Shown here one piece after another: positions 26,317 to 33,460 of a stretch of 64,000 nt of DNA; positions within the stretch are counted from its first letter, which is position 1, and every line of letters starts with the position of its first letter. Made by a program: the position numbers and the translations under genes. This DNA comes from Paratractidigestivibacter sp003150175 (GTDB taxonomy: Bacteria; Actinomycetota; Coriobacteriia; Coriobacteriales; Atopobiaceae). The DNA lies in assembly GCF_964283195.1 (NCBI RefSeq), contig NZ_CAXYLH010000008.1; one strand, given 5' to 3'. Below the pieces are notes generated by a model. That model did not search any database. It was given only the letters and a program-made list of their open reading frames with translations, and was not told the DNA's origin.

Positions 26317-27279
26317 TTATTGGTCGGAGAGAATCGACTTGAGGACGCGGGACTCGTAATCCATATCGTCAAGCCCGTAGCGCTGGTCACACACCATGGG
26401 GAGGATGTCGAGCGCATAACGTCCGGAAATGCCCGCCGGCTCGGGGTCACGGCCCCACAGCATGGAGATGTATATCTTCCTTGCCTGGAGCTCTTTCCTG
26501 ATGACTCGGCCATTATCAATGAGCAAAGGATACATAAACGCGCCGTCGGAGGCTTTGGGGGAAAGCTCGTTTAGATCGTCCAAGTGGGAGGCGAGCCGCT
26601 CAAAGTTGGTGCGCCTCTTTTTTGCGATCTCTTTGTAATTCACTGCGCGAAGAATGTTTCTTGTGATGGGGCTCATGTACTTGATGCCCTCGTCGGCAAA
26701 AACGTGATTATTCTGGGCAGCACGGGAATAGAAATCGTTCGCAGGCCGTTCGCATCTTCCGAGGACGAAGTCCATACGATCTCGGGACTCGTCTACGGGT
26801 ATCTTCCTCTTTAGCCTAGCGTCGGTGTAAAGGTATCCTCCGTCTGCAACGCCAAAGAACTTCCTGCATGAATACAGGGTATCGATGCCGTCAAGTGGCT
26901 TTCTGAAGAATGCCATGACTTCGTCGACGATTAATCTGCCGTTGGCAAATCGCTCGGCTTCGCGGATATCGTCGTCGGAGAGCTGCCCATAATAATCGAC
27001 AAGGTAAAGGTACTCATTTTCTCCCAACGCCATCCCGTCGTAGTCCGGGGTGAAATCAGGATTGATTTGGAAGTGCTTTACGGCAACGCCCAGCTTCGAG
27101 CACAGATTGTCGACGGAGGAGCAAAGGTACCAGGGGGTCCAAAGGGTTTTAATGCCCCTTGCTTCGATGAGGTACTCCGCGCACCCTCGGGCGCTGTTGA
27201 GCGCGATCGCATCGACGTGGTATTCGGTGCCGTCAAAATGCTCGAGCTCAAAGTACCCGCCGATTTCTTTATTGTCCAA
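26317..27279 (-). CDS. divergent DegT/AroA-like PLP aminotransferase
   Basis: A 320-residue protein that looks like a shortened fold-type I PLP enzyme. LNSARGCAEYLIEARGIKTLWTPWYLC resembles the N-terminal region of DegT enzymes, LIVDEVMAFFRKP holds the PLP-binding Asp, and YSCRKFFGVADGGYLYTD gives the Lys followed by a Gly-rich turn. It is about 50 residues shorter than typical sugar aminotransferases and diverges widely, so it may act on a non-nucleotide substrate. It starts with TTG 7 bp after AAAGGA. Co-transcription with the ATPgrasp_ST gene suggests that one makes an amine and the other acylates it. Confidence 0.7.
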   Translation of the reverse strand: MDNKEIGGYFELEHFDGTEYHVDAIALNSARGCAEYLIEARGIKTLWTPWYLCSSVDNLCSKLGVAVKHFQINPDFTPDYDGMALGENEYLYLVDYYGQLSDDDIREAERFANGRLIVDEVMAFFRKPLDGIDTLYSCRKFFGVADGGYLYTDARLKRKIPVDESRDRMDFVLGRCERPANDFYSRAAQNNHVFADEGIKYMSPITRNILRAVNYKEIAKKRRTNFERLASHLDDLNELSPKASDGAFMYPLLIDNGRVIRKELQARKIYISMLWGRDPEPAGISGRYALDILPMVCDQRYGLDDMDYESRVLKSILSDQ

Positions 27280-27385
27280 CGACTGTTCCTTTCGAGGCTA
27301 CGATTGAGTTTTTCTGAGGTCTAAGTTAGGTCAGTGTAGTATATAGAGGTTCGAATTTTGGTATTTAACCTGCGAAAGGGCGGTT

Positions 27386-27799
27386 TTGTCTCTTAAAGCG
27401 AATGGAAATGGGCGAGTATTCTTTGCGCTTCACGTACTCTTGGCCTTTTTCTCCGCGAGCGGCATCCTGAGCAAGCTCGCGGCGGGCTATCCCTTCATGA
27501 GCCTCGGCTTCATCCTCTGCTACGGGGGCATGGTGTGTGTGCTCGGCGTCTACGCAATCGGGTGGCAGCAGGTCATCAAGCGTATGCCGCTGACGACCGC
27601 CTACGCCAACCGTGCCGTCACGGTGGTCTGGGGCATCGTGTGGGGCGCCGTGCTCTTCGGCGAGGCGATTACCTGGCAGAAGGCCCTGGGGGCCCTTGTC
27701 GTGCTCGCCGGGGTCGCGCTCTACGCGCTTGCCGGCGACGGCGAGAACTGCGAATCCTCCGCTGCCCCTGTCGATGCCGAGGGCGGTGACGCTAAGTGA
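27386..27799 (+). CDS. SMR/EamA-type small membrane transporter, subunit 1
   Basis: A 137-residue protein with four predicted helices (about 10-30, 36-56, 66-88, 96-116) and the SMR/EamA pattern PLTTAYANRAVTVVWGIVWGAVLFGEAITWQKALGALVV, similar to ArnE/EmrE proteins. It starts with TTG after GAAAGGG. Its TGA stop overlaps the GTG start of a second SMR-like gene, so the pair probably forms a heterodimer. In this locus an ArnE/ArnF-like flippase for an undecaprenyl-phosphate aminosugar fits better than drug export; this is inference. Confidence 0.78.
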   Translation: MSLKANGNGRVFFALHVLLAFFSASGILSKLAAGYPFMSLGFILCYGGMVCVLGVYAIGWQQVIKRMPLTTAYANRAVTVVWGIVWGAVLFGEAITWQKALGALVVLAGVALYALAGDGENCESSAAPVDAEGGDAK

Positions 27800-28149
27800 G
27801 CGATTCCGTCGTCCTCTACGCCGTGGTGGCGCTCTTTGGCGTCTTTGTCAGCGGCATCTCGCAGGTGCTCCTAAAGAAGTCGGCGAACAAGACCTACGCG
27901 TCGCCTTTGGCCGAGTACCTGAACCCGCTCGTTATCTTCGCGTACACGCTCTTTGTGGTCTCGACTTTGCTCTCCACGCTCGCGTACAAGGTGATTCCGC
28001 TCTCGATGGGGCCGATTCTCGACGCGACGGGCTACATCTACGTGACCGCGTTCGGCATCCTCATCTTCCATGAGCGCCTGAACAAAAAGAAGGTTGCCGC
28101 GCTCGCGCTCATCATCTGCGGCATCGTTATCTACTCGTTCGGAATCTAG
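27796..28149 (+). CDS. SMR/EamA-type small membrane transporter, subunit 2
   Basis: A 117-residue protein with four predicted helices and the SMR-like stretch PLSMGPILDATGYIYVTAFGILIFHERLNKKKVAALALIICGIVIYSFGI. It overlaps subunit 1 by 4 bp (GTGA), strong evidence for coupled translation and a paired transporter. The conserved Glu of drug-exporting EmrE near residue 14 is absent by eye (the region reads VSGISQVLLKKS), which supports a lipid-sugar flippase or other function. The Wzx gene follows 7 bp downstream. Confidence 0.78.
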   Translation: MSDSVVLYAVVALFGVFVSGISQVLLKKSANKTYASPLAEYLNPLVIFAYTLFVVSTLLSTLAYKVIPLSMGPILDATGYIYVTAFGILIFHERLNKKKVAALALIICGIVIYSFGI

Positions 28150-28156
28150 GGGCTCC

Positions 28157-29626
28157 ATGGCCGAAAAAGACCTCAAATCCACGACCATCGCGTCGCTGTT
28201 CTGGAAGCTCTTCGAGCAGGGGGGCGCCGCCGCGATCACGCTCATCGTGCAGATCGTCATGGCACGCCTTCTCGCGCCAGAGGAGTTCGGCATGCTCGCG
28301 ATCATGCTCGTCTTCGTCAACGTCGGCAACGTGATCGTCCAGTCGGGCCTGAATACCGCCGTCATCCAGGCGCCCGACGTGACCGACCGCGACTACTCGA
28401 CCGTGTTCTGGATGAGTCTGGCCATCTCGGTTGCCCTCTATGCAGCGGTTTTCTTCGCCGCGCCCTCGATCGCCGCCTTCTACGGCATGCCCGCGGTGGT
28501 GTGGCCCCTGCGCGCGTTGGTGGCGGTACTCGTTATCAACGCCTACAACTCCATCCAGGAGGCCATCGTCGCGAGGAACCTCGAGTTCCACAAGACCTTC
28601 CGCTCCACGGTCGCCGCGGGCCTTGTGTCGGGCACCGCGGGCATCGTCTCGGCCGTGCTCGGCGCCGGGATCTGGGCGCTCGTGGTGCAGCAGCTCCTGT
28701 ACCAGCTCTGCAAGTGCGTCTTTCTCGCAGCGCAGATTCCCTGGAAGCCTCGTGCGACCTTCGATGCCGACCGTGCCGGCGTGCTCTTCCGCTTCGGCTG
28801 GAAATTGCTCGTGTCCGGCCTGCTCGACCAGGGGTACCAGAGCCTCTCGGACCTCATTATCGGCAAGGTGTTCACCAGCACGGATCTCGGCTATGTGAGT
28901 CAGGGAAAGAAGTACCCTCAAGCGCTCGGCGTCACCCTCGATGGCGCGATCCAGCCCGTGATGCTCTCGGCGGTGGCGCACGTCCAGGACGACAAAGCCA
29001 AGGTCAAGCGGCTGGCTCGCCGCGCGCTCAAGACGAGCACCTTCCTTATCGTCCCTGCCATGACCGCCTTCGCGGTCTGTGCCGAGCCCCTCGTCGCGCT
29101 GCTCCTTGGCCCCAAGTGGCTGCCTTGCGTGCCCTTCCTCCAGATGTACTGCTTCATCTACGCGCTGCTGCCCATCCATACCACGAACCTACAGGTGCTC
29201 AACGGCGTCGGCCGCTCTGACCTATTCCTCAAGCTCGAGGTGGTAAAGAAGATCGTGGGGCTCGCCATTATGTGCTTCTGCGCCTTCGTCTTGCGCGACC
29301 TCTACCTCATCGTCATCGGCTACATGATCAACGGCGTGATCTGCACCTTTATCAACGCCTCGCCGAACAAGCGCGTTATCGGGTACGCGTACCTCGAGCA
29401 GGTGCGCGACATTTGCCCCGCCTTTGCGCTCTCTGCCGCCGCGGCCGCGGTCGCCATCCCTGTGGGCGCCCTCGGTCTTCCCGCGATCGGGACCGTCGTC
29501 GTCCAGGTCCTTGTGGTCTGCGCTGTTTACCTTGCCTTTGCCAAGCTCTTCCACGTTGAGGAGCTCGAGTATCTCCTGAACACCCTCAAAGAGCTTAAGA
29601 TGAAGAAGACGGCGGGCGCCGCGTAG
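28157..29626 (+). CDS. polysaccharide flippase (Wzx/MOP family)
   Basis: A 489-residue membrane protein with 12-14 predicted helices of the MOP/MATE polysaccharide flippase family. It starts MAEKDLKSTTIASLFWKLFEQGGAAAITLIVQIVMARLLAPEEFG, the usual Wzx/LpsB N-terminus. It should move undecaprenyl-diphosphate-linked repeat units to the outer face of the membrane. The start at 28157 is 7 bp after the SMR gene. A second, distant flippase lies at 46111-47361. The gene is GC-rich, matching the aminotransferase and GT genes that follow in the same direction. Confidence 0.88.
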   Translation: MAEKDLKSTTIASLFWKLFEQGGAAAITLIVQIVMARLLAPEEFGMLAIMLVFVNVGNVIVQSGLNTAVIQAPDVTDRDYSTVFWMSLAISVALYAAVFFAAPSIAAFYGMPAVVWPLRALVAVLVINAYNSIQEAIVARNLEFHKTFRSTVAAGLVSGTAGIVSAVLGAGIWALVVQQLLYQLCKCVFLAAQIPWKPRATFDADRAGVLFRFGWKLLVSGLLDQGYQSLSDLIIGKVFTSTDLGYVSQGKKYPQALGVTLDGAIQPVMLSAVAHVQDDKAKVKRLARRALKTSTFLIVPAMTAFAVCAEPLVALLLGPKWLPCVPFLQMYCFIYALLPIHTTNLQVLNGVGRSDLFLKLEVVKKIVGLAIMCFCAFVLRDLYLIVIGYMINGVICTFINASPNKRVIGYAYLEQVRDICPAFALSAAAAAVAIPVGALGLPAIGTVVVQVLVVCAVYLAFAKLFHVEELEYLLNTLKELKMKKTAGAA

Positions 29627-29675
29627 TCTGCGCTGCCGTTATGTAACCGCCTACTCCCGATGTTTGGAGCGCCAT

Positions 29676-30794
29676 ATGTCCGATTCGCCTATCCTCGTCA
29701 CCCGTTCCTCCATGCCCCCGTTCGAGGAGTACGTGAAGGAGATCGAGCCTTTGTGGGAGTCCCACTGGCTCACGAATATGGGCGAGAAGCACCGTGCCCT
29801 CGAGGCGGCGCTCGAGAACTACCTGGGAGTCGACGACCTCGCGCTTTTCGTCAACGGACACCAGGCGCTCGAGTGCGTGCTCGAGGCCATGCAACTCAAG
29901 GGTAAGGTCATCACCACGCCGTACAGCTTCGCCTCGACGACCCACGCCATCGTGCGCAAGGGTCTCACGCCCGTCTTTGCGGACATCAAGCCCGATGATT
30001 ACACCATCGACCCCGCCCAGATCGAGTCGCTCATCGACGAGGACACCTGTGCCATCGTCCCCGTGCACGTGTACGGCAACCTCTGCGACGTTGACGCGAT
30101 CCAGGACATCGCGGACAGGCATGGTCTCAAGGTCATCTATGACGCCGCGCACGCCTTCGGTGTATTCCGCGGGGACCGTTCCTCGGCTACCTTCGGCGAT
30201 GCGGCCATGTTCAGTTTCCACGCCACGAAGGTCTTCAACACCATCGAGGGCGGCGCGGTTTGCTTCCGGGATCCTGAGCTCAAGACCAAGCTCAACCGTT
30301 GGAAGAACTTCGGTATCGCCGACGAAGAGACGGTCGAGTACGTCGGCGGTAACGCAAAGATGAACGAGTTCGCGGCCGCCATGGGCCTGTGCAACCTTCG
30401 CCACCTCGATGGCGAGATCGCCAAGCGCCAAAAGGTCGCCGAGCGCTACTGGGAGCGCCTCGAGACCGCCCCGGGCGTCAAGGTCTGTCGCCCCGCTGCC
30501 GGCATCACGCCGAATTACGCATACCTGCCGGTCGTCTTCGAGGAGGACGAGTTCGGAGCCACGAGGAACGACGTGTTCGATGCGCTGAAGGCGCACGACG
30601 TGTACGCACGCAAGTATTTCTACCCCCTCATCAACGACTTCGACTGCTATCGTGGGCGCGAGGGCTTCGACTCGTCCCGGACCCCGGTGGCTAAGCACGT
30701 GGCCGATCGCGTGCTCACGATGCCGATGTACGCCGACCTTGCCCTCGAGGACGTCGACCGCATCTGCGACATCGTGCAAGCGTGCGGCAAGTAA
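29676..30794 (+). CDS. dTDP-sugar aminotransferase (DegT family)
   Basis: A 372-residue PLP enzyme of the DegT/DnrJ/EryC1 family, different from the WecE-like one. Seen: LTNMGEKHRALEAALENYLGV, VNGHQALECVLEA, IYDAAHAFGV (PLP-binding Asp and the AHAFG motif) and SFHATKVFNTIEGGA (Schiff-base Lys). The FHATKVFNTIEGGA version is typical of VioA/FdtB/QdtB-like enzymes that make 3- or 4-amino-3/4,6-dideoxy sugars on dTDP, so the RmlB product is a likely source of substrate. The ATG at 29676 was preferred to the TTG at 29664. A GT2 follows in the same direction. Confidence 0.85.
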   Translation: MSDSPILVTRSSMPPFEEYVKEIEPLWESHWLTNMGEKHRALEAALENYLGVDDLALFVNGHQALECVLEAMQLKGKVITTPYSFASTTHAIVRKGLTPVFADIKPDDYTIDPAQIESLIDEDTCAIVPVHVYGNLCDVDAIQDIADRHGLKVIYDAAHAFGVFRGDRSSATFGDAAMFSFHATKVFNTIEGGAVCFRDPELKTKLNRWKNFGIADEETVEYVGGNAKMNEFAAAMGLCNLRHLDGEIAKRQKVAERYWERLETAPGVKVCRPAAGITPNYAYLPVVFEEDEFGATRNDVFDALKAHDVYARKYFYPLINDFDCYRGREGFDSSRTPVAKHVADRVLTMPMYADLALEDVDRICDIVQACGK

Positions 30795-30844
30795 CCTCCC
30801 CGAGCATCACGACTTCGAAGCCCCTCGAGTAAGGAAGACCTCCC

Positions 30845-31813
30845 GTGGAAAAGCCCCTCGTCTCCATCGCCGTCACGGTCTACAACCATGAGCGCTACAT
30901 CGAGCGGTGCATCCGCGGCATCGCGATGCAGAAGTGCGACTTCCCCTTCGACGTGTGGATCGGGGAGGACTGCTCGCCCGACGGCTCTCGTGAGGTTCTG
31001 AAGCGCCTTGAGGCCGAGTTGCCGGACAACTTCCACTTCCTCTACCGGGAGCACAACATGGGGGATGCCGGGGACGGCAACTCGAGCGATCTGCTCGCAC
31101 GCTGCACAGGCAAGTACTTCGCAATGTGTGAGGGGGACGACTTCTGGACCTACGACCATAAGCTCCAGGAACAGGTCGATTATCTGGAGAGCCACCCGGA
31201 CCACGTGGCCTGCTTCCATCATTGCGAAATCGTCGGAGAGGACTCCGAGCCCAATGGCGAGAAGTACCCGGACTGTCTTGAGGAGGAGTATTCCTTCAAG
31301 GAGTATTTCTACTGCACTATGCCGGGGCAGCTCGGGACGATGATGGTGCGCTTGGACGACTACAACGAGCAAAAGCGGCGCTTCATCGCTTGCCGTGCCT
31401 ATGAGAACTACGCCTCAGACCGCCGCAACGCCTTCATGCTGCTCGTGGGCGGCAAGATCCACGTTATCCAGGAGAAGTGGAGCGCCTACCGCCATGTGAT
31501 CAAGGGGGGCGCCAGCTATTCCGCAAAGACACAGATCAACGAGCGCTATGCAAAAAACGAGATCGACTTCTTTTCCACGGTTGTCGATTACGCCCAGAAG
31601 TCGGGAAATCCCGAGGCAATAGAATGTGCAAAGGCCTGCTACTATCGCGTGCTCCTCAAGTGGAGCGTCGGAAGCGTAAAAGTGGCCCGGCTCGGCGACT
31701 CCTTTAAGGCCGTGATGACCGAGAAACGATGGCCGGCCTACCTTTGGGGCGTGCCTCGTTGGTACGCCGTCCTTGGCACGCGTGCGCTCAGGGGCAGGGG
31801 AGTGAGCCTCTAG
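30845..31813 (+). CDS. GT2 glycosyltransferase
   Basis: A 322-residue family 2 glycosyltransferase. SIAVTVYNHERYIERCIRGIAMQ opens the GT-A fold, GEDCSPDGS and CEGDDFWTYDHKLQ (DD site) mark donor and metal binding. It has a short C-terminal region with no clear membrane helix. It starts with GTG behind AAGGAAG. It may add the sugar made by the aminotransferase 50 bp upstream. A new signal-peptide gene begins 90 bp downstream, so this is probably the last gene of the 27386-31813 operon. Confidence 0.85.
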   Translation: MEKPLVSIAVTVYNHERYIERCIRGIAMQKCDFPFDVWIGEDCSPDGSREVLKRLEAELPDNFHFLYREHNMGDAGDGNSSDLLARCTGKYFAMCEGDDFWTYDHKLQEQVDYLESHPDHVACFHHCEIVGEDSEPNGEKYPDCLEEEYSFKEYFYCTMPGQLGTMMVRLDDYNEQKRRFIACRAYENYASDRRNAFMLLVGGKIHVIQEKWSAYRHVIKGGASYSAKTQINERYAKNEIDFFSTVVDYAQKSGNPEAIECAKACYYRVLLKWSVGSVKVARLGDSFKAVMTEKRWPAYLWGVPRWYAVLGTRALRGRGVSL

Positions 31814-31902
31814 GGGGCTTTCTGTATCCTAGGAAGCGAAGCATTTTAGTGCTTTTTCTGCTTTATCCGGATTGTTGGACGGTCAAGAATGGAGTTGAAG
31901 AG

Positions 31903-33345
31903 ATGAAAACTAGAAGTAGTGCTTCCCTCCTGGTGCTCTCGCTGATGGCGTTTTTGATCATCGGGGTATCATGTTTCTCGGCATTCCCGCTAAGCGCCCT
32001 TGCGGAGTCCGGTAACACAAAGACGATGTACCGTCTCTATAACCAGTACTCTGGGGAACACTTCTACACTTCCACGACGTATGAGGTCGGAAATTGCGTG
32101 ACTCAGGGATGGAAATACGAGGGCATCGGCTGGACGGCACCCGCAAGCTCGAACTCTCCTGTTTATCGACTCTATAATCCTTACACCGGTGACCACCACT
32201 ATACGTTGAGCGCTGACGAGCGCGATCAAGACGTTGCCGCGGGTTGGAAGTACGAGGGAATCGGCTGGTATTCCGACGATGCAAAGACATCGCCTGTGTA
32301 TCGCGAGTACAATCCTTACGCCACTACCGGAACCCACAACTACACCGGCCAGCGCTCAGAGCATGATCATCTCATTTCTGTTGGCTGGAGGGGCGAAGGT
32401 GTTGGCTGGTATGCCGTTTCTGTGCCTACGAAAGCCCAGGATCTTCAGGACAACTCTGATAAAACCGCCGTTGACGAGGGGCTTAATGTAAACAGCTCAT
32501 CTGTTTGCGTATACAGGATGTATCTGAAATCCACGGGGGAGCACCTCTATTCGGCTGATCTTACCGAGATTGGCGAGCTTATTACCAAGGGCTGGAAGTA
32601 CGAAGGGCCCGGCTGGCTTGCGCCGAAGAGCTCGAACACCCCCGTGTACCGCGTATATAACCCGAACTCCGATGACCATCATTACACGACCAGCGCGTCC
32701 GAGAGGGACCAGCTCGTTTCTGCGGGTTGGATTGACCAAGGCGTCGGCTGGTACTCTGATGATGCGAAAACTGCTGTGATTTATCGTGACTACAATCCTA
32801 ACAAGTCGAGTCACAATCATAATTACACGGGCGATAAAGCCGAGCACCAGAGCCTGATTTCCCAGGGGTGGAAGAGCGAAGGCGTTGGCTGGTATGCGCT
32901 TGCGCTCACTCGTACGGTAACGCAATCGAATGCTGGGAATATCGCAAGCTCTCAGAACTATGCGGTGGTCGATCGCGGTGCGAGGAAGACCTACCTATAT
33001 TACCCGGACGGTTCTTTGGCGCGTACCGTTGACGTGATCCCGACAGGCGGAATCGACCTTAGCGGGACCCATGTCGTGTGCCGTAAGGCGCGCGGCTACT
33101 GGGCCGAGCCGTATTGCTACGATGTCAACGACTGGTGGGTTTGTTTTGTCGATGCGGTGATGAGCTCACCGTCTTATTACAACGGCAATGCGGTTTCTCA
33201 GTACGTTGATGGACGAGGTTATGAGGACGGTGCCGGTTTCCACTATGGATGGGCTGGTTCGGGTTGCGTATGCATACCAAACCTGAGCGAAGCGAAGTAT
33301 GTTTATGACTTCCTCGCCGTTGGATCAAAAGTGATCGTTTGCTAA
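31903..33345 (+). CDS. secreted protein with two DUF5648 modules and degenerate YkuD-like domain
   Basis: A 480-residue exported protein. A signal peptide covers about 1-35 (AFPLSALAE). Residues 41-175 and 202-335 are two DUF5648 modules, six repeats in all, the only double set in the window. Residues 345-480 resemble an L,D-transpeptidase (YkuD) fold, with NYAVVDRGARKTYLYYPDG near its start and AGSGCVCIP at the expected active site. The normal motif is SHGCVR, so the His appears to be replaced by Ser and the Arg by Cys, while the putative nucleophile Cys stays. It may be inactive, altered or binding-only. The start follows GGAGTTGAAGAG. Confidence 0.8.
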   Translation: MKTRSSASLLVLSLMAFLIIGVSCFSAFPLSALAESGNTKTMYRLYNQYSGEHFYTSTTYEVGNCVTQGWKYEGIGWTAPASSNSPVYRLYNPYTGDHHYTLSADERDQDVAAGWKYEGIGWYSDDAKTSPVYREYNPYATTGTHNYTGQRSEHDHLISVGWRGEGVGWYAVSVPTKAQDLQDNSDKTAVDEGLNVNSSSVCVYRMYLKSTGEHLYSADLTEIGELITKGWKYEGPGWLAPKSSNTPVYRVYNPNSDDHHYTTSASERDQLVSAGWIDQGVGWYSDDAKTAVIYRDYNPNKSSHNHNYTGDKAEHQSLISQGWKSEGVGWYALALTRTVTQSNAGNIASSQNYAVVDRGARKTYLYYPDGSLARTVDVIPTGGIDLSGTHVVCRKARGYWAEPYCYDVNDWWVCFVDAVMSSPSYYNGNAVSQYVDGRGYEDGAGFHYGWAGSGCVCIPNLSEAKYVYDFLAVGSKVIVC

Positions 33346-33375
33346 GAGTTAAGTGAAGAGTTAAGTGTTCTGTTA

Positions 33376-33407
33376 ACCGCGCCACATGTCGTGTGGCGCG
33401 GTTTTTG
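33376..33407 (+). terminator. strong rho-independent terminator
   Basis: A perfect 11-bp stem, ACCGCGCCACA (33376-33386) with TGTGGCGCGGT (33392-33402), a 5-base loop and a following T-tract. It ends the DUF5648/YkuD gene. Confidence 0.9.
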
Positions 33408-33460
33408 ATATGCGGTATGCTTAAAAAGTTCTTGGAATAACTCGAAAGGAACATCAGCTC

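Noticed and set aside
28127..29179. 350-codon minus-strand open frame
   Set aside because: Antisense of the flippase gene, His/Asp/Arg-rich, no membrane or domain pattern.
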